NCBI RefSeq assembly: GCF_003002095.1
Contig: NZ_PVZC01000004.1
Span: 124,001-188,000 of the forward strand
Source: Allonocardiopsis opalescens
Lineage (GTDB): Bacteria > Actinomycetota > Actinomycetes > Streptosporangiales > Streptosporangiaceae
Reading direction: 5' to 3'
Length of the DNA stretch: 64,000 nucleotides
Position numbers and translations under genes: made by a program. The notes beneath the pieces are model-generated. The model saw nothing but the letters and a program-made list of their open reading frames with translations. It searched no databases and had not been told where the DNA came from. Of this stretch, positions 16,855 to 28,673 are shown piece after piece (the stretch's first letter is position 1; the number at the start of each line of letters is the position of its first letter).

Positions 16855-19212
16855 GTGAACGTCCACCATCTCGACCTGCGCGGCGCGGGCACCGAGGCCG
16901 CGCTGGCGGCGGTCGACCGCGCGGTCGGCCCCGGCAGCGGCCTCACCGACTCGCGCCGGGCCCTGGTGCTCGACGACACCTCGCTGCTGCCCGGACGCCA
17001 GCGGGTGTACGAGCGGATCCTGACCAGCGGCCGGGTGGACCGCGTGGTGTGCGTCGCGGTCGGCGGCCCGCAGCGGCTGGCCGCCGGCCGCGGCCTGCTG
17101 CGGCCGCAGCTGCTCAACCCGACCCGGGGCAGCACGATCCTGTGGGTGGACGACCCGACCGGGATCGGCTGGGCGGCGGACCCGCCCGGCGCCGCCGTCC
17201 CCTACCCCGGGGTGGAGCCCGGCTCGGGCGCGGGCCTGGCGCTGCTGGTCGACCTGCTCGGGCAGCCCGAGGTCTTCGACGAGGTGAGCCGGCTCGGCGA
17301 GGAGCTGCCCGAGGGCGTCGCCTGCCCGGGGCTGCGCTGGGCGGCGGCCTCGCCCGGCTATGACGAGCTGACCGCCGCGCTCGCCCGCGCCGCCGCGGCG
17401 CTCACCCGCCCCTCGGGCGGGCCGCGCCCCGGCTCCGACGCGGCCCCGGGGGGTGCCGCGGGCGCGCTGCCGCGCGAGCCCGCGCTGGCGGCCGGGCGGC
17501 GGCGGGCCTTCCAGGACGCCGCGGCCGACGCCGGGTCGGCGCTGGCGGCCGCGGGCACCTGGCGCGGGCTGTTCGGGCCCGATACCCCGGCGGTGATCGC
17601 CACCGAGCTGCTGCCGGCCGCGGGTACGGCGCTGGCCGCCTACCGCGACGCCGCCGCGGACGAATGCGCCCGGCTGGAGGCGCTGCCGGCGGCCGAGCGC
17701 GCCGCGCGGCTGCGCGCCCTGGACCCGGGCGTGCGCGCGGACGACGACCCGCGTGGGACCGCCGCGGCGCTGCGCGAGCGGGTGGACCGGGAGCTCGCGG
17801 CCGGGATGACGCTGCCCGACATCGGCGCCGGCCTCAACGGCCTGGCCAACAGGGTCGCCCCCAGCACCGGCGCCGTGTACGCCTCGCGGCTGCGCGGCGA
17901 AATCCCGCCCGGCATGGTGGACGCGCTGCTGCGCCCCGAGCCGCCGCCCCGGCCGGCCCCGGTGTCGGCCGCGCTGGTGCTCGCCTTCGCGTCAGCGGCG
18001 GTGGCGGCGCTGCCGGGACCGCCCGGGCTGCTCAGCGGCGGCCTGGTGGCCGTGCTGTGGGTGCTGGCGATGGGACTGGTGCTCACCCGGCTGGGGAGCG
18101 GTCCGTCCGCGGCCCCGCTGCTGCTCGGCCACGGCGGCGCCGTCGCGCTCGGTGTGGCCGCGGGGGCGGGGCTGGGCGCCGCGGCCGGGTGGCAGGCGCC
18201 GGAGCCGCTGGTCATCGGGTTCGCGCTGGCCGCCGGTCTGGGGCTGGCCGCCGGAGGGCTGCTGGGGTACTGGCGCTCGCTGCTGCGCCGCTGGACGGCC
18301 GGGGCCGCCCTGCGCACGGCCGAGGCGGCGGCCGAGGCGGTCGGCGGCCGCCTGCTGCCGGCCGCCTGGTCGGAGTGGGCGAGCGCGGGGGCGCGGCGGC
18401 GGACCGCCGACGGCGCCCGCATGCTCGCCGGGGCCGTCGGCGCGGCGGGCGGCGCCCTGTCGCGCTTCGCCGAGGAGCTGCCCGCGGCCCGGCCGGGCGC
18501 GGGCGAGGCCGGCCGGCTCGACCCCGTGGTCAGGTTCGACCTGGCCCGGCTGGTCGGCCGGGCCCTGCGGCCCGCGTGGGACCTGCTGGACGGCGGCGCG
18601 GCCGGCGACGTGCACGCCCCGATCCGGGAGCGCACCGCCGGACTGCTCGCCGAGTACGAGCGGCACGTGCGCGACCGGGGCCTGCAGGAGCCGCCCGGCT
18701 TCGTGGACCCCGACGAGCCGCGGCCCGCGCTGCCGGAGTCGGCCTGGCGGCTGGACGACACCCTCGCGTCGCTGTGGGAGCCGCCCGAGGGGCTGATGCT
18801 GCAACTGTGCGACCCGGCCAGCCTCAACCTGCTCACGACCTCGCGCGAGGGCATGCGGGCGGTCGGCTTCGCGCCGCGGGCCACCCGGTCGGCAATGCGG
18901 GCGGCGCGGGGCGCGGCCGGGCGCGGCCGGCCGGCCGCGCCCGGGGAGACCGTGTGGACGGAGTCCGGCCGCTTCGCCGGCCGGCTGCGGCTGGTCCCGC
19001 TGCGCGCGGGCACCGTGGAGTCGGTGTGGGAGACCGCCGACGACACCGCGCCGCCGCCCGAGTCGGCCGCCGAGCCCGGCCCCGCCGCCGTGCCGGCCGC
19101 CGCCGAGCCCGGCCCGGACCGGGCCGGCCCGCCGCCCTCCGCCGTCGAACCGGCCCGAGGCGCCGAGGCCGAACCCGCCATCACGCCGGCCGAGGAGGAC
19201 TACCCGCGATGA
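16855..19212 (+). CDS. large four-helix membrane protein of the tubulin operon
   Basis: I do not recognise a family for this 785-residue protein. Residues 1-360 are Ala/Gly/Arg-rich with predicted helices and an initial alpha/beta-looking stretch (RRALVLDDTSL, DRVVCVAVGG). Four transmembrane helices lie between about 367 and 477 (for example SAALVLAFASAAVAAL and VAVLWVLAMGLVL). A helical region of about 300 residues follows, then a Pro/Glu/Ala-rich tail. It starts at GTG 16855, 52 bp after the tubulin-like gene, without a clear ribosome site, and its stop overlaps the next gene by ATGA. Its place in the operon suggests it is the membrane platform for the tubulin-like and GTPase proteins. Confidence 0.68.
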   Translation: MNVHHLDLRGAGTEAALAAVDRAVGPGSGLTDSRRALVLDDTSLLPGRQRVYERILTSGRVDRVVCVAVGGPQRLAAGRGLLRPQLLNPTRGSTILWVDDPTGIGWAADPPGAAVPYPGVEPGSGAGLALLVDLLGQPEVFDEVSRLGEELPEGVACPGLRWAAASPGYDELTAALARAAAALTRPSGGPRPGSDAAPGGAAGALPREPALAAGRRRAFQDAAADAGSALAAAGTWRGLFGPDTPAVIATELLPAAGTALAAYRDAAADECARLEALPAAERAARLRALDPGVRADDDPRGTAAALRERVDRELAAGMTLPDIGAGLNGLANRVAPSTGAVYASRLRGEIPPGMVDALLRPEPPPRPAPVSAALVLAFASAAVAALPGPPGLLSGGLVAVLWVLAMGLVLTRLGSGPSAAPLLLGHGGAVALGVAAGAGLGAAAGWQAPEPLVIGFALAAGLGLAAGGLLGYWRSLLRRWTAGAALRTAEAAAEAVGGRLLPAAWSEWASAGARRRTADGARMLAGAVGAAGGALSRFAEELPAARPGAGEAGRLDPVVRFDLARLVGRALRPAWDLLDGGAAGDVHAPIRERTAGLLAEYERHVRDRGLQEPPGFVDPDEPRPALPESAWRLDDTLASLWEPPEGLMLQLCDPASLNLLTTSREGMRAVGFAPRATRSAMRAARGAAGRGRPAAPGETVWTESGRFAGRLRLVPLRAGTVESVWETADDTAPPPESAAEPGPAAVPAAAEPGPDRAGPPPSAVEPARGAEAEPAITPAEEDYPR

Positions 19213-20321
19213 CCCAGCCGATCGCCGAGGAGGAGCTGCGCTACCTCAGGGCGGACGACGCGAGCGTCGAGATCACCCGCAAGGTGAGGCATGTCGGGGA
19301 GCTGGTCTCCCCGCCGGCGAGCTCGCTGCGGCGCCGGCTGGTGCGGGAGCAGGGCAGCGAGCGGCTGCTGATGCAGCTGCGGATGCCGGAGGACCCGAGC
19401 CCGCGCGAGCGGATGCGGGCCCTGGAGCAGCTGGACGGCGAGATCCTGGCGGGTGTCCGCCTGGCCCGGCTCGTCCAGCGCTCCGGTGCGGACGGGCACC
19501 CGGCCGTGCTCAGCCGGCTCGTCGGCTACGGCGACGCCCCCGGGAACCCGTTCGCGCTGCTCGACCCCTACATCGGCGAACCGCTGGCCGCGCTGCTCGA
19601 CCGCCGGGCGCTGTTCGAGGACGAGCGTATGGAGTTCCAGCGCGGCCTGCTGGAGGCGCTGGCGTGGACGGCGGCCGCCGGCGTGGTGCACCGCGCCGTC
19701 AGCCCGGCCACGGTGCGGTGGGACGCCGACCTGCGCCGCGTGCAGCTGTGCGACTTCAGCCGGGCGACCGTGGCCGACACCCCGCGCACCCCGGTGGGCG
19801 TCAAGCCCTGGGCCAGCCCCGACCAGCGCGACGGCGTCGGCTTCGCCGACCCCCGCGACGACGTGTGGAGCGCCGGGCTGGTCCTATTCCAGGCGCTGCA
19901 CGGCCACGACCCCGGCGCCTTCACCCGGCTGCCGCTGAGCGAGCATCCGGACTTCGCCGAGCGGTACCAGGCCGTGTTCGCCGGCACGGCCGCGCAGCGG
20001 CCGACCGCCGCGACGCTGCTGGAGCGGATCGCCCCCCGGGTCGCGCCGGTGCGCGTCACCGTCGGCGAGGAGCTGGCCAAGGACCGGGCCGCGTTCCGCC
20101 GGCTGCGCGGCAACAAGCTCGGCGAACCCGAGCCGGTCGCCGGGGCGCGGCCCCGGGCGGACACCGTCCCGCCTCCCGGCCCCGCGCGGAGCCAGGGGGA
20201 GTCGGGCGGGACGTCCGGCCCGCTCGAACCGTCCCCGCCCGGCCTGTGGCTGCCGATCGGCGTGGTGATCGTCGTACTGGCCGCCGGCGCGGTCGTCGCC
20301 TACCTGCTGCTGGCCAGGTGA
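19209..20321 (+). CDS. membrane-anchored protein-kinase-like (pseudokinase) protein
   Basis: A 370-residue protein with a protein-kinase fold (about 30-290) and one C-terminal transmembrane helix (LWLPIGVVIVVLAAGAVVAY) ending at the last residues. Catalytic motifs are broken: the HRD loop reads HRAVSPATV, so the catalytic Asp is Ala; DFG reads DFS in LCDFSRATVAD; and no Gly-rich loop or paired Lys is evident in the N-lobe. The APE-like segment KPWASPDQRDG and the DDVWSAGLVLFQALHG helix are kept, so the fold is probably intact. It should therefore act as a binding or regulatory pseudokinase on the inner membrane face. It overlaps the preceding gene by 4 bp and the next ATG is 8 bp after its stop, so it is translated as part of the operon. 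Confidence 0.78.
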   Translation: MTQPIAEEELRYLRADDASVEITRKVRHVGELVSPPASSLRRRLVREQGSERLLMQLRMPEDPSPRERMRALEQLDGEILAGVRLARLVQRSGADGHPAVLSRLVGYGDAPGNPFALLDPYIGEPLAALLDRRALFEDERMEFQRGLLEALAWTAAAGVVHRAVSPATVRWDADLRRVQLCDFSRATVADTPRTPVGVKPWASPDQRDGVGFADPRDDVWSAGLVLFQALHGHDPGAFTRLPLSEHPDFAERYQAVFAGTAAQRPTAATLLERIAPRVAPVRVTVGEELAKDRAAFRRLRGNKLGEPEPVAGARPRADTVPPPGPARSQGESGGTSGPLEPSPPGLWLPIGVVIVVLAAGAVVAYLLLAR

Positions 20322-20328
20322 GTCGGTG

Positions 20329-22251
20329 ATGACCGTGCACCGCACCCTGTACGAGCGCAGCGGCCGCGACCTGCTCGGCACCGCCGGCTTCGGGCCCGTC
20401 GCCACGTCGATGTTCGGCGACGCGCCGGTGCGGCGGCTGGCGGAGGCCCTCGCCCCGCTGCTGGACACCGACCCGCGCGAGCTGGCCGGACTGCACCGCC
20501 TGGCGCTGTCCGGCGACGAGACGGCGGTGGTGCACGTGGACGCCGCGGCCGGGAGCCGGACCGACCCGGCCGCCCAGGTGCTGTCGGGACCGGCCGGCGT
20601 GGTGACCTGGCGGCTGGCGCTCATCCAGCCCGACGCGGGCTGGGCGAGGCTGGCCGAGCGTCCGCCGGGGGCGCGCAGGGTGCTGCCGCCCGGCGGCTCC
20701 GCGCTGCACTCCCTCGCCGCGGCCGGGCGGACCGACGTGGAGCGGCGGGCGGGCGCCGCGGCCTGTGTGGAGCGGACGGTGGAGCTGTTCGCCCGCCTGC
20801 TCGAAGCGCCGCGCGAGCCGGTGCTCGCCAAGGCCGGCCCGGACCCCGTCGCGGTGCTGTGGAACCTGTTCAACCTGCTCACCTCGCTGGCCGAACGCAC
20901 CGCGGACCCGGACCCGGCCACCTTCGCCACCGCGGTGAGCCCCCGCCAGCTGGCCGGGCTGGGCGCGGTCGGCCGCACGCCCAGGATCGCCTTCTCCGAC
21001 GCGGCCGCGACCCGGCGGGCGGGAGTGCGCGCCCGGCGCGCGGCGGCGTTCGTCACCACCTACCTCATCGACCACGGCGCCGTCGGGCTGCGCGGGCTGC
21101 TCGACGGCCACGGCGTCCTGGCGCGTTCCGACGAGGCCGCACGCGCCGACGCCGTGCTCGACCTGTGGGGCGGGCCGGCCGTCCTCGGCTTTCCCGCGCC
21201 GCCCCCAGCAGAGGAGGACGCACGTCCCGTGACCCCGCCGACCAGCACCCAGTGCCCGATCTGCCTGAGCACCATCGGCCTCGAGGGCGCCCAGCTCTTC
21301 CAGTGGAAGGTCGACCGCTACCAGAAGCTGGAACTGCCGCCCAACCTCAACGCGGACCAGCGCGAACAGCAGTTGAAGCACGCCTACGTGCAGTGCCCGA
21401 ACACGGGCGACCAGCAGCCGACGCACTTCCTGCCCCGGGCCTACGTCGGCGGCGACCCGGTGCGGATCGCGCTGATCGGCGCGTCGAGCGCGGGCAAGAC
21501 GCACCTGCTCGCGGCCATGATCGGCGCGATCGAACGCGGCGAGCTGACCTCGGTCGAGGCGAATATCGAACCGCTGGACCCCGAGCGGTACGAGACCTTC
21601 CTGCTCACCAAGGTCACCCCGCTGCTCGCCGAGGGGAAGGTGCTGCGGCGCACCGACGAGGGCAAGATGAGCTTCGAGGTCGGACTGCTGGTCACCGTCC
21701 CCGGCCACGCGCCGCGCGCCGTCGCCTTCTTCGACGTGGCGGGGGAGGAGCTGAGCACCCACGCGTCGGCGTCGGAGAAGACCTACCTCGACAATGTCGA
21801 CGCGCTGCTGTTCGCGATCGACCCCGACCAGTTCTCGGGGGCCGCGCTCGGCGACCGGGCCTTCACCACCGTGCTCAACCACGTGCCGAAGACCAGGATC
21901 AAGGCCGCCGCGCTCGTGCTGACCAAGGCCGACCAGCTGCGCTTCGAGTACCCGGTGGACAAGTGGCTGCGCAGGCGGGCCGCCGCACTGGACAGCGCGG
22001 GCATCCTGGAGGAGAGCGAGGACCTCTACGCCTACCTCCACCATGACGAGCGCGCGCGCCCGTGGCTGAAACCGTACGCCGAGATCGAGCGGGTGACCCT
22101 GCACGTCACCTCGGCGACCGGCGGGGCCAAGGACGACAGCGACGTGTACCCGCGCGGAGTGCGCCCGCAGCGCGTGCTCGAACCCCTGATCGCGCTGCTG
22201 GCGATGACCGGGGTGCTGCGCTCCGACGAAGCCCGACGGGTCGGGCGCTGA
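20329..22251 (+). CDS. GAP1-like module fused to a TRAFAC-type GTPase
   Basis: A 640-residue fusion. Residues 1-290 resemble the N-terminal module of GTPase-associated protein 1: YERSGRDLLGTAGFGPVATS at the start, then helical segments (DPVAVLWNLFNLLTSLAERT). A Pro-rich linker at about 292-305 leads to a zinc-knuckle-like CPIC...QCPN segment and a complete small GTPase domain: P-loop GASSAGKTH (about 384), G3 FFDVAGEE (D469) and G4 LTKAD (about 531). A C-terminal PRGVRPQRVLEPLIALL helix follows. Start ATG 20329 is preferred over the adjoining GTG 20326. A strong GAGGAGG and an in-frame GTG sit in the linker, so the GTPase might also be made alone. It probably switches the operon's membrane complex by GTP binding; this is inference from family and context. 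Confidence 0.78.
   Translation: MTVHRTLYERSGRDLLGTAGFGPVATSMFGDAPVRRLAEALAPLLDTDPRELAGLHRLALSGDETAVVHVDAAAGSRTDPAAQVLSGPAGVVTWRLALIQPDAGWARLAERPPGARRVLPPGGSALHSLAAAGRTDVERRAGAAACVERTVELFARLLEAPREPVLAKAGPDPVAVLWNLFNLLTSLAERTADPDPATFATAVSPRQLAGLGAVGRTPRIAFSDAAATRRAGVRARRAAAFVTTYLIDHGAVGLRGLLDGHGVLARSDEAARADAVLDLWGGPAVLGFPAPPPAEEDARPVTPPTSTQCPICLSTIGLEGAQLFQWKVDRYQKLELPPNLNADQREQQLKHAYVQCPNTGDQQPTHFLPRAYVGGDPVRIALIGASSAGKTHLLAAMIGAIERGELTSVEANIEPLDPERYETFLLTKVTPLLAEGKVLRRTDEGKMSFEVGLLVTVPGHAPRAVAFFDVAGEELSTHASASEKTYLDNVDALLFAIDPDQFSGAALGDRAFTTVLNHVPKTRIKAAALVLTKADQLRFEYPVDKWLRRRAAALDSAGILEESEDLYAYLHHDERARPWLKPYAEIERVTLHVTSATGGAKDDSDVYPRGVRPQRVLEPLIALLAMTGVLRSDEARRVGR
21211..21231 (+). promoter_or_regulatory. 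internal ribosome site and GTG start inside the fusion gene
   Basis: GAGGAGG (21211-21217) precedes an in-frame GTG (21229) by 11 nt, exactly at the Pro-rich linker between the GAP1-like and GTPase halves. Use of this site would give a separate 340-residue GTPase. Confidence 0.4.
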
Positions 22252-22252
22252 G

Positions 22253-24094
22253 ATGGGCGGCGTGCGGGTACCCGAGCGCGCGACGGCCGGTCGCGAGGCG
22301 CAGCAGCTCGTGTTCCGGTGGAGCGAGCGCAACCTCCTCGGCGGGCAGGGGATGGGTCCGGTGGCGAGTTCGCTGCCCGACCGCGACACGAACCAGGGCT
22401 GGCACCTGCGGCTGAAGGACGCGCTCGTGTCCGGCACCCCGGCCGGCCCGCCGAGCCTGTGGTTCAGGAACTTCGAGGACGGACACGCGGTCGTGCTGCA
22501 CCGGCGCCCGGGGGACCGCGCGGACGGCCGCGGCGCCAGTGCGCACGCCCTCATCGGCCCCCGTCCGGTGCTGACGCCCGCCTACGCGCTCGGGCTGGCG
22601 GCCGCGGGCTGGTGGGACCGGCCGGAGCGGGCGGCCGAAAGCCATCCGCTCGCCCCGGTCGACCTGGACGCGCTGCGCGGCGACCTGACGCCCGCGGAGC
22701 GGCTCGACGCGATGACCGCCGCCCAGCCGCGGCTGGGCAGGCTGGTCGCCGAGGTGCTGCGCGCACCCGGGCGCCCGCTGAGCGTCGTGGTGGCACCGGG
22801 GGAGTCCGAGGCGCAGCCGGCGCTGCTGTGGGGCCTGTACCGGCTGCTGCGCGACGTGCTCACGCCGGCGGGCGTCGCGGGCCCGCCCGGCTGGTCCTGG
22901 TCGTTCTCCACCTTCGAGGCGGGCGGCCGCGACGGCGCGCGGCTCGCACCGCACATCGACTTCAGGCCCGTCCCGTCGGCGGCCGCCGCACCCTCGGACT
23001 TCGGCCAGGAGCGGCGCCGCCCGCTCGACCTGGGCTCGCCCGACCCCAGGGCCGACGACTGCGCCGAGATCGCGGACCTGCTGCTGGAGTGCTACCGCGC
23101 CCAGGGAGCGGACGGGCTGCGCGGCCGCCTGGAGGAGCACGGCGTGCTCGCCGGCGCGCGCTGGGAGGACCGGCAGGCCGCGCTGCGCGGCTGGCTGGAG
23201 CGGGCGCGCAGCTCCGCCGCCCAGGCCCCGCAGCCGCCGGACATGGACCGGCCCGCGCAGACCACCGGATGGCGCCCGCCCGGCTGGCCGGGCCGCGGCA
23301 CCGCCCCACCGGCCGCCGCGGAGCCCGCCGAGAGCGCCCCGCCGCAGGACCCGCGGCTCCACCCCGGCGTCCAGCCGTGGCCCGGCCCGCCCGAACCGGC
23401 CCCGTCCGTGCCGTCCGCCGCCCCCTACCAACCGCCAAGCGGCGCACCGGCACCGCGTCGCGAACCCCGGATCGAGGCGCTGCTGGCCGAGCTGGAGGCC
23501 GCCGCCACCGAGGAGCGGCTGACCGAGGTGATGGCGGAGTTCCGGCGCCGCGCCGCCCGGCCGCAGTGGTTCCAGGAGGGCGACGACCGCGAGAGGGCCA
23601 GGTCCGCGCTCTTCGCGAACGCCTTCCACGGCCACCGCCTGGTCGCCCTGCACACCGACGCCGACCCCCACGACGGCCCCGAACGCGCCAAGGACGACCT
23701 CCGGGTGCTGGTGGACTACTGCGTCGCACCGAGCACGTCCGACCCCTCGATCCGCGAGCAGATCACCGACCTGCTGGGCGATCCCAAAGCCGTGGACGAA
23801 CTGGTGGAAGTCCTCCTCGAACAGGTGCCGACCAGGTCGGACGCGAACGGCCCGGCACGCACCGCACCGGGCTCGGCGGATGCTTGGCGCCACGAGGTGG
23901 CCGCCGCCGTGGGCCCCCGCTGGCTGATCGGCCACGACCGCTACGACCTCGCCGGCCTCGCCCCGCCGCCGCGACCCGATCCCGGCCCGCCCGCGACCCT
24001 GCTCGGCGCGCTGCCGCCGTGGGCGCCGCTCGCCATCGCCTTCGCCCTCGGCCTGGTGCTCGGGGTGGTGGTCATGCTGGTGGTCCTGCGGTGA
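22253..24094 (+). CDS. second GAP1-like membrane protein
   Basis: The last gene of the operon, 613 residues, starting 1 bp after the previous stop. Its N-terminus (FRWSERNLLGGQGMGPVASSL) aligns with that of the preceding fusion protein, so the two carry paralogous GAP1-type N-terminal modules. The middle region is alpha/beta (GWSWSFSTFE, YRLLRDVLTPAG). A Pro/Ala-rich linker (about 325-400) and a helical bundle (EALLAELEAAATEERLTEVM; ITDLLGDPKAVDELVEVLLEQV) follow. A single transmembrane helix near the end (APLAIAFALGLVLGVVVMLVVL) anchors it with the bulk in the cytoplasm. GAP1 proteins are named for their association with GTPases, so it may regulate or tether the GTPase encoded just upstream. 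It converges with the PAC2 gene with only 12 bp between. Confidence 0.72.
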   Translation: MGGVRVPERATAGREAQQLVFRWSERNLLGGQGMGPVASSLPDRDTNQGWHLRLKDALVSGTPAGPPSLWFRNFEDGHAVVLHRRPGDRADGRGASAHALIGPRPVLTPAYALGLAAAGWWDRPERAAESHPLAPVDLDALRGDLTPAERLDAMTAAQPRLGRLVAEVLRAPGRPLSVVVAPGESEAQPALLWGLYRLLRDVLTPAGVAGPPGWSWSFSTFEAGGRDGARLAPHIDFRPVPSAAAAPSDFGQERRRPLDLGSPDPRADDCAEIADLLLECYRAQGADGLRGRLEEHGVLAGARWEDRQAALRGWLERARSSAAQAPQPPDMDRPAQTTGWRPPGWPGRGTAPPAAAEPAESAPPQDPRLHPGVQPWPGPPEPAPSVPSAAPYQPPSGAPAPRREPRIEALLAELEAAATEERLTEVMAEFRRRAARPQWFQEGDDRERARSALFANAFHGHRLVALHTDADPHDGPERAKDDLRVLVDYCVAPSTSDPSIREQITDLLGDPKAVDELVEVLLEQVPTRSDANGPARTAPGSADAWRHEVAAAVGPRWLIGHDRYDLAGLAPPPRPDPGPPATLLGALPPWAPLAIAFALGLVLGVVVMLVVLR

Positions 24095-24106
24095 CCGCGC
24101 CGCCGG

Positions 24107-24961
24107 CTACTTCTCGCCGGAGGGGCCGCGGCGGCGGAGGTAGCGTTCGAACTCGCGGGCGATGGCCTCGCCGCTGGCCTCGGGGAGGTCGGCGGCGTCC
24201 TTGGCCTCTTCGAGGCTGCGTACGTAGCTGGCGATCTCGGAGTCCTCGGCGGCGAGTTCGTCGACGCCGCGCTCCCAGGCTCTGGCCTGCTCGGGGAGGT
24301 CGCCCTGGGGGACCGCGAGGTCCAGGACGTCCTCGACGCGGCGCAGCAGGGCCAGCGAGCCCTTGGGGCAGGGGGGCTGCGCGACGTAGTGCGGGATGGC
24401 GCCCCACAGCGAGATGGCCTCCATGCCGGCCTGGGCGGCGGTCTCCTGCAGGACGCCGACGATGCCGGTGGGGCCCTCGTACTGGGTGATGTCGAGGTTC
24501 AGGCTGCGGGCGAGCGCCGGGTCGGAGGCGGAGCCGCTGACCGGGACGGGCCGGGTGTGCGGGGCGTCGGCGAGCAGCGCGCCGAGCAGCACGATCTGGT
24601 GGACGCCCAGCTCGCGGGCGATGTTCAGCAGGTCGCCGCAGAAGCCGCGCCAGCGCATGTTCGGCTCGATGCCGCGCACGAGGACCAGGTCGCGGCCGCT
24701 CTCGGGGGCGCGGGCGACCGACAGCCGGGTGGTGGGCCAGGTGATGCGGCGGGTGTTCTCGTCGACCATCTCGACGTCGGGGCGGTGCACCTGGAAGTCG
24801 TAGTAGTCGTCGGGGTCCAGGGCGAGCAGCGGGCGGGCCTGCCAGACCTCGGCGAGGTGGTCGATGACCCCGCTGGCCGCCTCGCCCGCGTCGTTCCACC
24901 CCTCGAAGGCAGCGATCATCACCGGCTCTACGAGCTCAGCCACGCCTTCGAACTGGGTCAA
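24107..24961 (-). CDS. PAC2 family protein
   Basis: A protein of about 284 residues of the PAC2 (proteasome assembly chaperone 2-like) family. Typical elements are VMIAAFEGWNDAGEAASGVIDHL near the start, YDFQVHRPDVEMVDENTRRITWP, the GIEPNMRWRGF block and SLWGAIPHYVAQPPCPKGSLAL. The C-terminal 60 residues are charged helices. I prefer the TTG at 24961, which has GGAGGG 7 nt upstream; a GTG at 24976 adds five residues but lacks a ribosome site. Actinobacteria have a 20S proteasome, so an assembly or related chaperone role is possible, but it is unproven for bacterial members. PAC2 genes are commonly neighbours of mshC and metH, as here apart from the inserted operon. Confidence 0.85.
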   Translation of the reverse strand: MTQFEGVAELVEPVMIAAFEGWNDAGEAASGVIDHLAEVWQARPLLALDPDDYYDFQVHRPDVEMVDENTRRITWPTTRLSVARAPESGRDLVLVRGIEPNMRWRGFCGDLLNIARELGVHQIVLLGALLADAPHTRPVPVSGSASDPALARSLNLDITQYEGPTGIVGVLQETAAQAGMEAISLWGAIPHYVAQPPCPKGSLALLRRVEDVLDLAVPQGDLPEQARAWERGVDELAAEDSEIASYVRSLEEAKDAADLPEASGEAIAREFERYLRRRGPSGEK

Positions 24962-25185
24962 CGCGCCGCCCTCCACCGTCTGTCACCACCGCGGGCCCCG
25001 GGGTGCGGACCCCGTCGGCCCTGCCCGGACGCCTGCAGGTGCAGCGCGGCCGCCCGGACGGGTATTCCCGTGCCCCCAGCCTAGAGGCTGCGGGCCGCTC
25101 CGGGGGGCGCCGAGGGGGGCGGGCGGCGACGCCCTCGGCGGAATAGGGGACGCGGAGTGTCGCGTTAGCGGATCGGTCGACTGGC

Positions 25186-25191
25186 TAAGGT
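25186..25191 (+). promoter_or_regulatory. probable leaderless -10 element of metH
   Basis: TAAGGT ends 8 nt before the metH ATG, with no Shine-Dalgarno between. The 224-bp upstream gap shows no cobalamin riboswitch features. Confidence 0.45.
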
Positions 25192-25199
25192 TGTGAACC

Positions 25200-28669
<3,470 letters not shown>

Positions 28670-28673
<4 letters not shown>

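Noticed and set aside
24962-25199. Cobalamin riboswitch upstream of metH
   Set aside because: No B12-box-like sequence or long leader; the promoter element lies right at the start codon.
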